A stretch of 13,557 nt of DNA. It comes from Scytalidium lignicola. Taxonomy: Eukaryota; Ascomycota; Leotiomycetes. This document shows, piece after piece, positions 1 to 8,700 of this stretch (position 1 is its first letter; every line of letters begins with the position of its first letter). Below the pieces are notes generated by a model, which ran no database searches, was not told the origin of the DNA, and worked only from the letters and a program-made list of their open reading frames with translations. Made by a program: the position numbers and the translations under genes. The DNA is taken from contig NCSJ02000617.1 of NCBI GenBank assembly GCA_002812745.2, positions 1 through 13,557 of the forward strand. Direction: 5' to 3'.

Positions 1-3000
1 CTTTTAATCTCATAAGTTATAAGAAGTTATTAGAAGTATATTATTAAACTCATTTTAGAACAAATTTCTAAGTAATAAAATTACAAGGTCAAAAAAGAAG
101 AGGTTGATAACAGAAGAAGAAGTTATGTTTAAGTCAGCAGAATATAACTTTAAGAGTTATAAGGGATTTTGTTTCTCTTATCTCTTTTTCTCTTTTATAA
201 TGTCTAACTTGTTCAAAGNAAAAAAGTCTATAGTAAATCATTTTGTTAATATGTTTACAAAGGAACTTCTTCTGTTTATGAAGATAAGCAAGATAAGCTA
301 CATTTTCAGCTATGGCTTAAGTAGCCTTCTCCTCCTTAGCCTCAAGATAAGCCTCCTCCTTATCAAGGGTCTTCTAAGAAATTACAGGAATACCCTTGAT
401 CTTGTACTTATACCTCTGCTAGACATACTCATTATAATGGTTAGATTCAGAAACCATCAAGTATATCAAACTGTTTTACACATAGAAATCATAAAAGGAC
501 ATCTCAATATTATACTTTGTTATATAATCCCCTAAGTCTAATACTTCTTAATATTTCCTTAATCTTCCTTTTTCTTCTGGAACAGTATTGTCAGAATAAG
601 AATATTTTAGTAGTATGTTAAAAAGGAAGAATAGATTAACGAACAATAAGGATGTTCATAATGATAAGTTAAGTATTAGGACAATGTTAATGTAAAAAGA
701 GGATAATGTTACAAGTTTTACCTAACAAGTGATTAGTGTAAGCTTGAGGCTTAATACATAGTAATGTGTATATAAAGAACTTAGTGATTATATGATATGA
801 TTAGGACCTGGAAGACTTGGGAGGTCTAAGAGGTCTATGGATTTATAAGACTTATAAAGTCCAGAAAGTCTAGTTAGATTTCATTATCTATATAAGCATA
901 TTATAAGAACATAAGAGTAGACTTTTTGTGTTCAACTTAAATACATTATTAGATCTTACCCTTAGACTTAGTCAATTACTTGTGTATTATATGTTTCTGT
1001 TGTCTTTGAACATTTACTTTACCCTTGGCTATCCAGTAACCTGGATAGTGTAATTTTGTAACATAAAGCAAAAGAAAACTTAAATAACTAGATATAAAAA
1101 AAGTACTTTACAAAGCTTAACGTTTATTATCTTTATCAGATTATTTATAAACTTTATCTTGATTTACCTTTGCAAANTATTAGTTTATAATTTGAAAGAC
1201 TTAATAAGNGTATACNTTAACTATTAACTTTATTATAACTTANTAATATTAAATTAAAAGAACAAAAAAAAGATCTTTAGAAAATAATAAGAAGTTTGTT
1301 AAAGCTTTATTATAAGGTTAATACTAAAAGATGTTTTATGTTTGTTAAAATGATAAATATATTAAAATATTAAAGTTAAGAATATTAAGTTTAACATTCT
1401 TTGTTTAAAGTTTAATTATAATTTAGGAAAATGTTATATTCTGCTATTATATTTTAACAAGTAATTTAATAATAACTTCTAAGGACAAAAGCTTNAAAAA
1501 AAAGAGATATTATTAAGTTTTTAATAAGCTAATCATATAAAAGGAAAAAAAGAATAAAAGTTAAGTCTTAATTACTCTTTAATTATTAACTCTCGTTTAT
1601 AAAGAGAAAGTTTTCCTTTTCTCTTTAATAAAAGTTAAAAATTAATCTTGTGTTTTAAGAGAATGTTAAACTTAAAAATAAATCTACATTTAATTTATTA
1701 TTATTACATTATTAATCTCTTATTCTATTTTAACCTTCTAATCTTTCTTCACTTTACATATGAATAACCTTAACATTTAAAGAGTATTATATTAAAACTA
1801 TTTTACTTTTAACTTTGTTTATTATTATTATTTAAGTCAGAAAAGTTAGTTCTTATATTCTAGATTACTATTTTATGGTAAAATTAAGTATGTTAGCAGA
1901 TTTCTTGATTATATGTGATATATNAAAAAGCTCTTAAATTATTTAAATAAAATTACTTTAATCAAGTTATCTTATACACTATCAAAAGCTATAAAACGTT
2001 TATTCTTAAACTTAAAATCAGAGTATTCTTCTAAAAATACTAATTCTTTTTATTTTAAGTAATAGGTTATTTCTTTATTCTTTATTTACTTAACTGAAAT
2101 GGTAACTAAACTAGTATAGATTATTTAAACTTATTAATAAACAACTTTTTTAAACTTCNTTTTTTTTGACNTTTAATTAAAATACTTTTTTTATTTAACT
2201 TTACGATAATAGCTTTTCTAATAACACTATATTTATATTTAAAGTTTAAACCAAATAATTTTTATTATAAGATGATTAATTATCACTTTATAAAGAAGTA
2301 AATATGTTTTATATTAATTAGAAAACTTTAAAATCTATATTTACAATTAGCTAAAACTTATAATTAGTATTTTTATTACATATGTTATGATTTTACAATA
2401 ACATACACTATTCTACTTCAAAACTTGAGCAAACTATACAAATTTCTATAAAGATGTTTAATCTTCATTCAATTAAGCTCATTATGCTTAACTCTAATTG
2501 TATACGTTAGTTAAAAGGCTAAGAAAAGGAAAGAAAAACCTTTTACTTAAAAGTTAAATCTCAACAAGGCTTTACTTTTCGTGTTCTTATTTCACTACAT
2601 TGTTGCTTGAAACACCACGTTAAAAGTGGCCTCAGAGTAGCCCTTAAAGCCTGAGGGGATAAGTTTTCATTATCTTTTGAAATATATTATAGCTTAGAAA
2701 ATCTGAAGAGGTTTTATATTGTGAATAATTTTCTTTTATCTCTATTTCATAGAAGGGTTTGAGGATAGGCGTGAATATATAGTTGGGTAATATGCCGCTA
2801 CTCACAACGAAGCTTCTAGAGGTTTTCAGATCAGTAACAAGATGGACTATGAACAGACTACTTTCAAGTTTAAAAGATATGCCATTCTTAGGTTTGAAAG
2901 GGAATGGACGAACACGATACTAATTTATATAATATAAATGATCATAAAGAACAAGCAAAGGGCGAGCCCTTTTAGTGGCTCTTATTGAGAGTCTATGTAC

Positions 3001-3130
3001 TAATATAACACCCTGTTATTGATCTCGTAGAAGGTACTGTAACATGTTAAATAATGTGACATATACCAATCCTCAACGAGATTTATTACCATCAAAATCT
3101 ACTAAGCCTACGAATAAAATTTACAGATAA
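1..3130. repeat. AT-rich block, probably RIP-degraded transposon debris
   Basis: This stretch is dominated by A and T, with TTA/TAA/ATA words, short homopolymers and several isolated N bases. Apart from the minus-strand relic at 58-547, I could read no gene on either strand; the one long plus-strand frame at its left end is a shadow of that relic. Composition becomes less extreme from about 2600 onward. Small dyads are visible at 2615-2629 (CCAC/GTGG), 2630-2656 (CCTCAG/CTGAGG) and 2957-2972 (AAAGGGC, two-base loop, GCCCTTT). An imperfect inverted pair lies at 3022-3028 and 3076-3082 (ATCTCGT/ACGAGAT). None of these defines an element. Very AT-rich blocks next to normal-composition genes are known in RIP-active ascomycetes; that this block arose by RIP is inferred from the pattern. 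Confidence 0.6.
58..547 (-). pseudogene. Decayed transposon-associated coding relic, Glu/Lys-rich C-terminal region
   Basis: Reading the minus strand from 547 downward in one phase gives a protein-like text broken by stops, including TAA at 478-476, TAG at 421-419 and TAG near 379. Recognisable stretches are LGDYITKYNIEMSFYDF, KTLDKEEAYLEAKEEKAT and AIAENVAYLAYLHKQKKF. After an A-homopolymer containing an N (about 219-226) the sensible reading shifts by one base and continues as LNKLDIIKEKKR. The acidic/basic helical pattern followed by a KQKK-type cluster resembles C-terminal parts of ORFs that I associate with multicopy transposon-related genes in Pezizomycotina. I cannot name the element class. 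No N-terminal or catalytic motif is preserved. Coding origin is fairly likely; family assignment is weak. Confidence 0.4.
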
Positions 3131-3197
3131 GCACACCTGAGTCGCTGCCACACATCAAGCAACTAAGGCACCCGTACATAATAAGTACTGTACTTAC

Positions 3198-4408
3198 TTG
3201 TTGCCGTGCAGCTTGTGCCGTTCGGCTCGATGCCGTAAAGTTCCATGGCGCTTCCTTTTCAATTCTGTTGAATAAACCTCTCTTATGGTTGAGACTCTAG
3301 TCCTGCTCTTCCTCAACCTCCTTGTCGTACCCGGCACTGCAAAGTTTCTTAACGCTTCCTTTTCAACTTCTTCAAATAGTACCACTCAATTTCACGTTCA
3401 GTCCGGTGAGGTGTAATTCCATGAATTTCTGTCCATGTGGAGCCCTCTTCTATCAACCGGACAACCATCATGTCCTCTTGTACTGTCCAAGGGATCTCCT
3501 CTATCTGTATTCTAGTATTTGTAGCATATATATTAGGTAGGCCCATAGGCTAGTAAAGGTCCCCGAGCTAATCTTCGTCCGGTATAGCTTGAGAGGGTCG
3601 CGTCTTTTCAGGCCTGGAAGTTGATAGGTGAGTTGATGAATGAGTGAATAGGTTCACTGAGAATGACTGTAAGTATTGATGCCCAATTAACGGAATTGGC
3701 ATCTAGCAAATCAACCGGCAAATCAAAGTAAGGAACTATTGCTAGTCTTAGGTCTGCTTTGAGGGCCGGCCTCGTTGACGTTTGACTTGTTGTGTTGGAT
3801 CTCCCAATCCCCTGTTCTCCGCTTTAGATTTCAACGCTTTTCCTTTACTATGGATAGCCGCATACATACTACGACCACAGTTCTTCTAGGGAACCGCTTA
3901 CGGATCTCGTTAAAAGGTATTCCTTCCTTCTCATATGCCAGCAAACGTTGCTCCTCTACTTTCGACTATTCTGTATGCTTCTGGTGTTGGAAGCTTTCCT
4001 TTCATTGTAAAGATTAGAATTGCCATCACTGTCGCTGTCCAGAGTGGTACTTTTCTGGAGTGAAGTTGCCAAAAAGCTAGTAGAGTGAGTAGATCCCACT
4101 GATGCACTTCGATGTATCTGGAAGTAGTTTGCTGTGCTCTGTCGGCAACTTGCTTTTAGAATGGTCTTCGTGCTGTGCGGAAGCCTTGAAGGGACATATT
4201 GGCTGAAACCTTTCACAAGAAAAATATGCGGCGACAGTGGTTTGACTTCTAACAGGGTAATAGTCCCAATGTGTCCTATATTGTGGAGCAGTCTACCTAA
4301 CTGGGATAGTAATGAGGTCCACCTGTATATGGTGCTGTCTACGAACCTTCTGAGCATTCAGAAGAGCCAAGAGACCTCCCTCGAGACTGACGATACTGTA
4401 GCAATCAT
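3198..4408 (-). pseudogene. Decayed Myb/SANT-like, AT-hook DNA-binding protein gene
   Basis: Four coding segments in changing frames run down the minus strand. First, 4408 to 3956 is open apart from one TGA at 4360-4358 and reads as a Ser/Thr-rich region. Second, near 4000-3831, a Myb-like helix set contains VEEQRLLAYEKEG and RKRFPRRT, with TAG at 3968-3966 exactly where the conserved Trp codon of such repeats would be. Third, at 3783-3757, an AT-hook core RQRGRPSK lies in another frame. Fourth, at 3546-3349, an intact mini-ORF holds a second Myb/SANT-like domain (PWTVQEDMMVVRLIEEGSTW ... HRTEREIEWYY). A third Myb-like segment follows at about 3330-3198 (EEEQD, TAG, then SSRTAQAARQQ), ending at a GTAAGT that looks like a splice donor. 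The original product would be a nuclear DNA-binding protein. Stops at 3552-3550, 3570-3568 and 3299-3297 are all TAG, as expected of RIP. The mini-ORF at 3349-3546 could still be expressed. Confidence 0.55.
3349..3546 (-). CDS. Small Myb/SANT-like ORF, probably a surviving piece of the larger pseudogene
   Basis: This 65-codon frame starts at an ATG (3546-3544) and ends in TAA (3351-3349). Residues 20-63 show the Myb/SANT spacing: Trp at the first helix (PWTVQED), a GSTW turn, an HRTERE segment and a terminal basic cluster KKLKRKR. Two in-frame TAG codons lie just upstream (3552-3550 and 3570-3568), and the text before them still reads like protein (RPEKTRPSQAIPDED). I therefore think the ATG is an accidental start inside a decayed gene. 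A stand-alone single-Myb protein is possible but would be very short. Confidence 0.35.
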   Translation of the reverse strand: MGLPNIYATNTRIQIEEIPWTVQEDMMVVRLIEEGSTWTEIHGITPHRTEREIEWYYLKKLKRKR

Positions 4409-4440
4409 CGATAACCTTTTGGACTATAGACTAAGCTAAN

Positions 4441-4765
4441 GGGGGGTACAGCTCCTCTACAACTCCAAACAAACGTACTCTGGCTATGTAGAAGGAAGGG
4501 TTTTGGATACAAATAAGTTATAAGAATCATGCCCCAAGGGTAGAAAGGATAAGCTAAGCATAGTTCTCGATAGTCGTCCTCGCCGAAAGGTCTTTATAAC
4601 TAGTAATCGTTCTGCTATAATTAGGTTTTTTTTACATTATTTTTTCCTAGCACAGAAAAGCTATCGCAGACTTCAATAAGCTAGAATTAGATGGTGGAAT
4701 TACCTTTGATTATGAGGATGTCACTTGTACATAACCTATTTGTGAAGTGCTTTATAGCCTAACAG
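4441..4765. other. Unresolved stretch between two decayed minus-strand genes
   Basis: No open frame of useful length is present on either strand. An N sits at 4440 beside a G homopolymer, so a small assembly error is possible there. Short protein-like stretches can be read in several phases on the minus strand (for example FLPLGHDSYNLFVSKTLPST) and on the plus strand (KLELDGGITFDYEDVTCT), but none connects convincingly with its neighbours. I could not decide whether the two flanking pseudogenes were once one gene or two. Confidence 0.3.
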
Positions 4766-5497
4766 TTAGGCAAGCACTATAATATGACTAAACAATAACA
4801 ACAACGGTCTACCTAACTGGTCTAAATGGAAAATAGGCTGATCAGGGTCGGTCTGAATAACGGTTCTAAAGCGTTGGAGATGCTGGGACTGTTGACTAAA
4901 CGTAATCTCAACTATCACAGATAGGTTATCCTTGGTGGTAGGCCAAAATAATCAGGATTTAACGCGCTCTCTGCATCCATGACTCCGTATACAGAGTAGC
5001 TCGGTGATGGTAGTTAAGATTTGATATGAGACCTACGCTCACAATGATTTGTTTTTTTGGACGCAGGGCCATCATCAGATATAGACAGCCGTTTCCGTTT
5101 GGCAGGATGCAGCATCCTCTCATCCTCTTCCGAGTCAGCCTCGTTCTCTACATCATTCTCTACATCACTCTCAACATTACTCTCTGCATCACATTCCTCA
5201 TCACATTCTTCATCGATGTGGCTTCTCATGCACTTTGAACTCAGTTCTGCAAACGGGCTTCCACTTGGTCGCAAATATCTCTTATTGATACCTTTAGGTC
5301 GTCCGGCAGCCCGCCTCTCTCAGAGCTGTGCTAAGAGAGTTTAAGAGAGCTTGAACATATCTAAGCTCATCTCTGGTAGCTGCGAGAACGGTAGGAACTT
5401 GTTTAGTGCGCTCGATATCATCGATGAGGAGTTTGATGATCTATAGACTAGCTATGACAATATCGATAATGGCTGATACACCGCCGATAGCCTCCAT
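4766..5497 (-). pseudogene. Decayed gene with HeLo-like fungal N-terminal domain, AT-hook-like and acidic/NLS region
   Basis: The minus strand from an ATG at 5497-5495 reads MEAIGGVSAIIDIVIASL, then TAG (5443-5441). The same phase then reads on through IDDIERTKQVPTVLAATRDE and YVQALLNSLSTALREAG to a TAA at 5296-5294. A small hydrophobic start followed by amphipathic helices matches the HeLo-like N-terminal domain of fungal STAND proteins and related short proteins. The phase then shifts: 5319-5017 is open, with a GRPKG AT-hook-like core, an Asp/Glu-rich run and an NLS-like PAKRKRLSISDD. After TAA (5016-5014) the same phase continues for 32 codons to 4918. A third phase, open at 4918-4769, includes LDQLGRPLLL. 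Premature stops plus frame changes argue against a functional product. The acidic/NLS part could belong to a different original gene. Confidence 0.5.
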
Positions 5498-5611
5498 AGC
5501 CGTTATAATATACAACGAGAAGTACTGAGCAATAGCGAACTATGAAATGAGGACACAAGTATTTATTAGTCTCCAGACTATTGAACGCCTCTCGCTAGTC
5601 TGCTAAGTTAG

Positions 5612-5692
5612 ATGGTCCTGGTGACTCTCATTGTTTGGTCTTGGCGGAACTTATCTTCAGCTTTACGCCAAGACAAACGCCCTCCATTTTGA
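5612..5692 (+). other. Upstream ORF 1 of the NLR leader (26 codons)
   Basis: An ATG at 5612 opens a 26-codon frame ending in TGA (5690-5692), upstream of and out of frame with the NLR ATG. Its peptide (MVLVTLIVWSWRNLSSALRQ and six more residues) resembles nothing I know. It matters only if transcription starts above 5612, in which case it could lower translation of the NLR. Confidence 0.3.
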
Positions 5693-5705
5693 CTCATTTT
5701 CAAAA

Positions 5706-5756
5706 ATGTGTGAACCTACTTCTCAAATTTCCACTGCCTGTCAGCATAGTAGCTAA
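5706..5756 (+). promoter_or_regulatory. Upstream ORF 2, ending one base before the NLR start codon
   Basis: An ATG in good context (A at -3, CAAAAATG) begins a 16-codon frame that ends at TAA 5754-5756, a single base before the main ATG at 5758 (TAAGATG). Such a spacing can allow termination-reinitiation and would couple NLR translation to this uORF if the transcript includes it. The uORF peptide starts MCEPTSQISTACQHSS. Confidence 0.4.
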
Positions 5757-5757
5757 G

Positions 5758-8700
5758 ATGGATTCACAGATGCCTAATTCATCAGATATCAGCAGAAATG
5801 TTGAAGTTACTGTGTCAAAGGGGATCCAACCAAAGATCTATGCATCCTTCAACAATCTCAACGCAAACAACAACAGCACACTCACTGCACTAGTAAACCT
5901 GACACTTTCTTCTCCTGTAGAGCTCACCGAGGAGGAATATACCCGCCTGTTGAGACCAGACTTTTATCAGTGGATTCAACCAAGCGACTTTGAAGTCGAT
6001 CTTTTAAGACATCAAGCCCAACTCTCAAAGAACGATAAGGATTCGGCAACCTGGATATTTGATCATGATAGTTTCACTCGGTGGAAGTCGGGCACCGACA
6101 GATACTTGTGGATTACAGGTCGGCCAGGGTCGGGAAAATCTGTTATTGCCTCTAGGCTTGTTGCAAAACTGCAAGAAGGAGCCACAGGCTCGACAAACAG
6201 CTTTTTGGGTTATGCATTTGGAAGTAAAACCGATGATACTAAAAAACACGCATCTGCCCTTCTTAGGGGGATTATTTGGCAGCTGGTTACCTGGCCGCAG
6301 CTAAAACTAGACCAGAAGAGAAAAATTGTGGGCCATTTCAAGCGTTCTCCTGCGATATTACTTGGATCACCAGAAAATGTTGAGAGCGCCTTGCTTGAGA
6401 TTTTCAAACAATATACCTCAATGTTCACACACGCGACTTTTATATTTGACGGCCTAGATGAATGTGTAGATATTCCACCATTTCTCCAACAACTGACAAG
6501 AATTCTGGATAATGCATCGATCAGTTTTCGAGCTATCTTTATCAGTCAACCACTGTCTGATATTTCAGCAATCCTCGAATCTAAATGCATCGTTGTCGAC
6601 ATGGATTCTAATAAGAATAGAAGCTTTACGGAGCGCGATATCTTGAATTATGTCAAATCAGAGCTCTACAGCAAGATTGAGATAGAGTCTTCCAGATCTA
6701 AGTTTCCGGGCCAAAACAAATCAACACTTATTCTAGACAACCTAGAGGAGATTGCTACAGAAATAACCAGCAAGGCTAATGGAATGTTTCTTTGGGCAGC
6801 ACTCGCTATTCCAGATATTCTCTCTAGATTCAGACGTTCTAATTATGACTATGAAGGACTCATGGGCTCAATAAACAAGCTACCAGAATTGCTAAGCAAT
6901 CTTTTTGAGTACTTATTGGATCGAATTACGCAAGATAATCCTAAGTTGGGCCGCTCAGAAAATGCATCGAGAAAAGAACATCGCCTAATATTACTTCGCT
7001 GGGTATTCCACGCAGTAAGGCCCATGACTTTGCAGGAGCTTCAGGTGGCTATGGGATTGAAGACAGATGCTTCTTTCGCATATGACTTAGACATATCGAC
7101 TGGAGAAACTCCAAGCTTGGAGTATCTGGAGTATCTCGCCAGATGTGTATTTCCACTCGTATTTCTCCAAGACAATAGGCTGGTATTACTTCATGCCACC
7201 CTCAAAGAATTCATCCAACCTCAACAGATCAACATGCAACCCAAAATATCGCAATTACTGGGAACGAGTTCCCTAGTTGAACAGATCATCGATGTTACGT
7301 TGCAGTATTTAGCTGGACAGGAGTTCAGATTCCGATCCTGTATTGCGATTGAAAAATCCAAGATGAGCAATCAAAAACCATTTTACGATTATTCTTGCAT
7401 TGCATGGGTTTCACATATTAAGAACCTGGATGTCGTACCATCGTCTCTTCAGACCTTGATTGTGAAATTTTTGAAACTTGATAATGCCATCACCTGGCTA
7501 GAACAATGGAAACACCTCAACGCTGGAGAACTTACAATGCTACAGAGTGATCTTTTCCAGGCAATTGATGCCTTAGATAACCCTTCATGGTGTATAAATC
7601 TTCTCATCAAATGCATCCGGATGCGTCACCGTGAGGATATGGTCGGTACTCAAACCCTTAAAATGAAGCAAGCTCTAGGGCGTCTCTTCAAGGAGGAAGG
7701 AAGATATGAAGATGCTCTTAATGAATATAATTTTCTATACAATACAGAAGTTAGCTTGAGAGGAGGTACCAGTCTTAGCGCTGTGCTTCTGCAGCTTGAT
7801 ATGGCTAATATCTACAAAAACCAGGGGAAATATGAGAAAGCCCTAGCCTTGTTCGAGGAATTGCTCGTCAAATTCAGAAAATTTGGAGGAGAAAATGGGT
7901 TTTGGACATTAATGGTACAGGCCCACATGAGCGGAGCATTGATGTCACTGGGTCGATTTGTTGAGGCTGAGAATTTGTTACGGAAAGTGTACGAAAAGCA
8001 GCGAGTGAAATTCGGAGATCTTGATTCAGCAACTTTAAATACTCTACATAACCTGGCGCTCTGCTTGTTATCCCTGGGAAAATTTACCGAGGCTAAACCT
8101 CTCGCGCTGCAGGAAAAGAAATTGTTTACGGAGACTGAGGGAGAGATGGGAAATGGAGTATTATTTGCAATCAATATTCTTGCTTGTTCCGAATCTGCGT
8201 TAGGTAACCATAAAGAAGCTCTGGAGCTAGAACAGTTCATTTGGTCCGCGTGGAAGACCAGGCGAGGTCGAGATCATCCGGAAACATTAACTTCAAGATT
8301 AAACGTGGCTGATTATCTCTCAAACCTAGGCAGATATGATGATAGCTATGACGCTCTAAACGAGGTAGTGGAAGGATATAAAAAGATTTTTAGGGATGAT
8401 AGTCCTCAAATGTTAACAGCAATGTCCTCTATGGCGGTAAATTTAGAGAACAAAGGCCTCTACGATGAATCACTTACTCTGACACTGAAAACCTTTCATA
8501 GCAGGCAAGAGGTTCTTGGAAAGCATCATCCTCAAACCTTGATTTCAATGAACAATCTAGCTCACCTTTATATGAGAATATCTCGCTGGAAAGATGCACA
8601 AGATCTTCTCCTGCAAGCTTATGATGGCTATTGTAAAACATTAGGAGATGGTCATCATCGAGCTCTTATTTGCTTGTTAAACATAGCTGTGCTTTGCAAG

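Larger units (their letters stand above)
5498..5757. promoter_or_regulatory. Divergent intergenic region and 5' leader of the NLR gene
   Basis: About 260 bp separate the ATG of the minus-strand HeLo-like relic from the ATG of the plus-strand NLR, so any promoters here would be shared or back-to-back. The leader side contains two upstream ORFs (5612-5692 and 5706-5756). A TATTTATTA stretch near 5562-5570 is the only TATA-like sequence I noticed. The pyrimidine-rich run ending in CAG at about 5743 could serve as a splice acceptor, so a leader intron cannot be excluded. No transcription start can be set from sequence. Confidence 0.4.

Noticed and set aside
104..535. Plus-strand 143-codon frame in the left AT block
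   Set aside because: Its translation is a low-complexity Leu/Ile-rich text, and the opposite strand shows better protein-like sequence (KEEAYLEAKEEKAT and neighbours). It is an antisense shadow of the relic at 58-547.
3016..3090. Imperfect inverted repeat as a possible LTR or MITE end
   Set aside because: Only seven exact paired bases plus scattered matches in AT-rich sequence; no second terminus or target duplication was found.
4134..4439. Plus-strand 101-codon frame
   Set aside because: No motif, and it lies opposite the minus-strand open segment 4357-3959, which continues into Myb-like sequence and shares a coding-phase 14-mer with the neighbouring relic.
5635..5757. TTG start giving a 41-residue N-terminal extension of the NLR
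   Set aside because: Fungal nuclear genes rarely start at TTG. The ATG at 5758 has a good context, and a uORF ends just before it.
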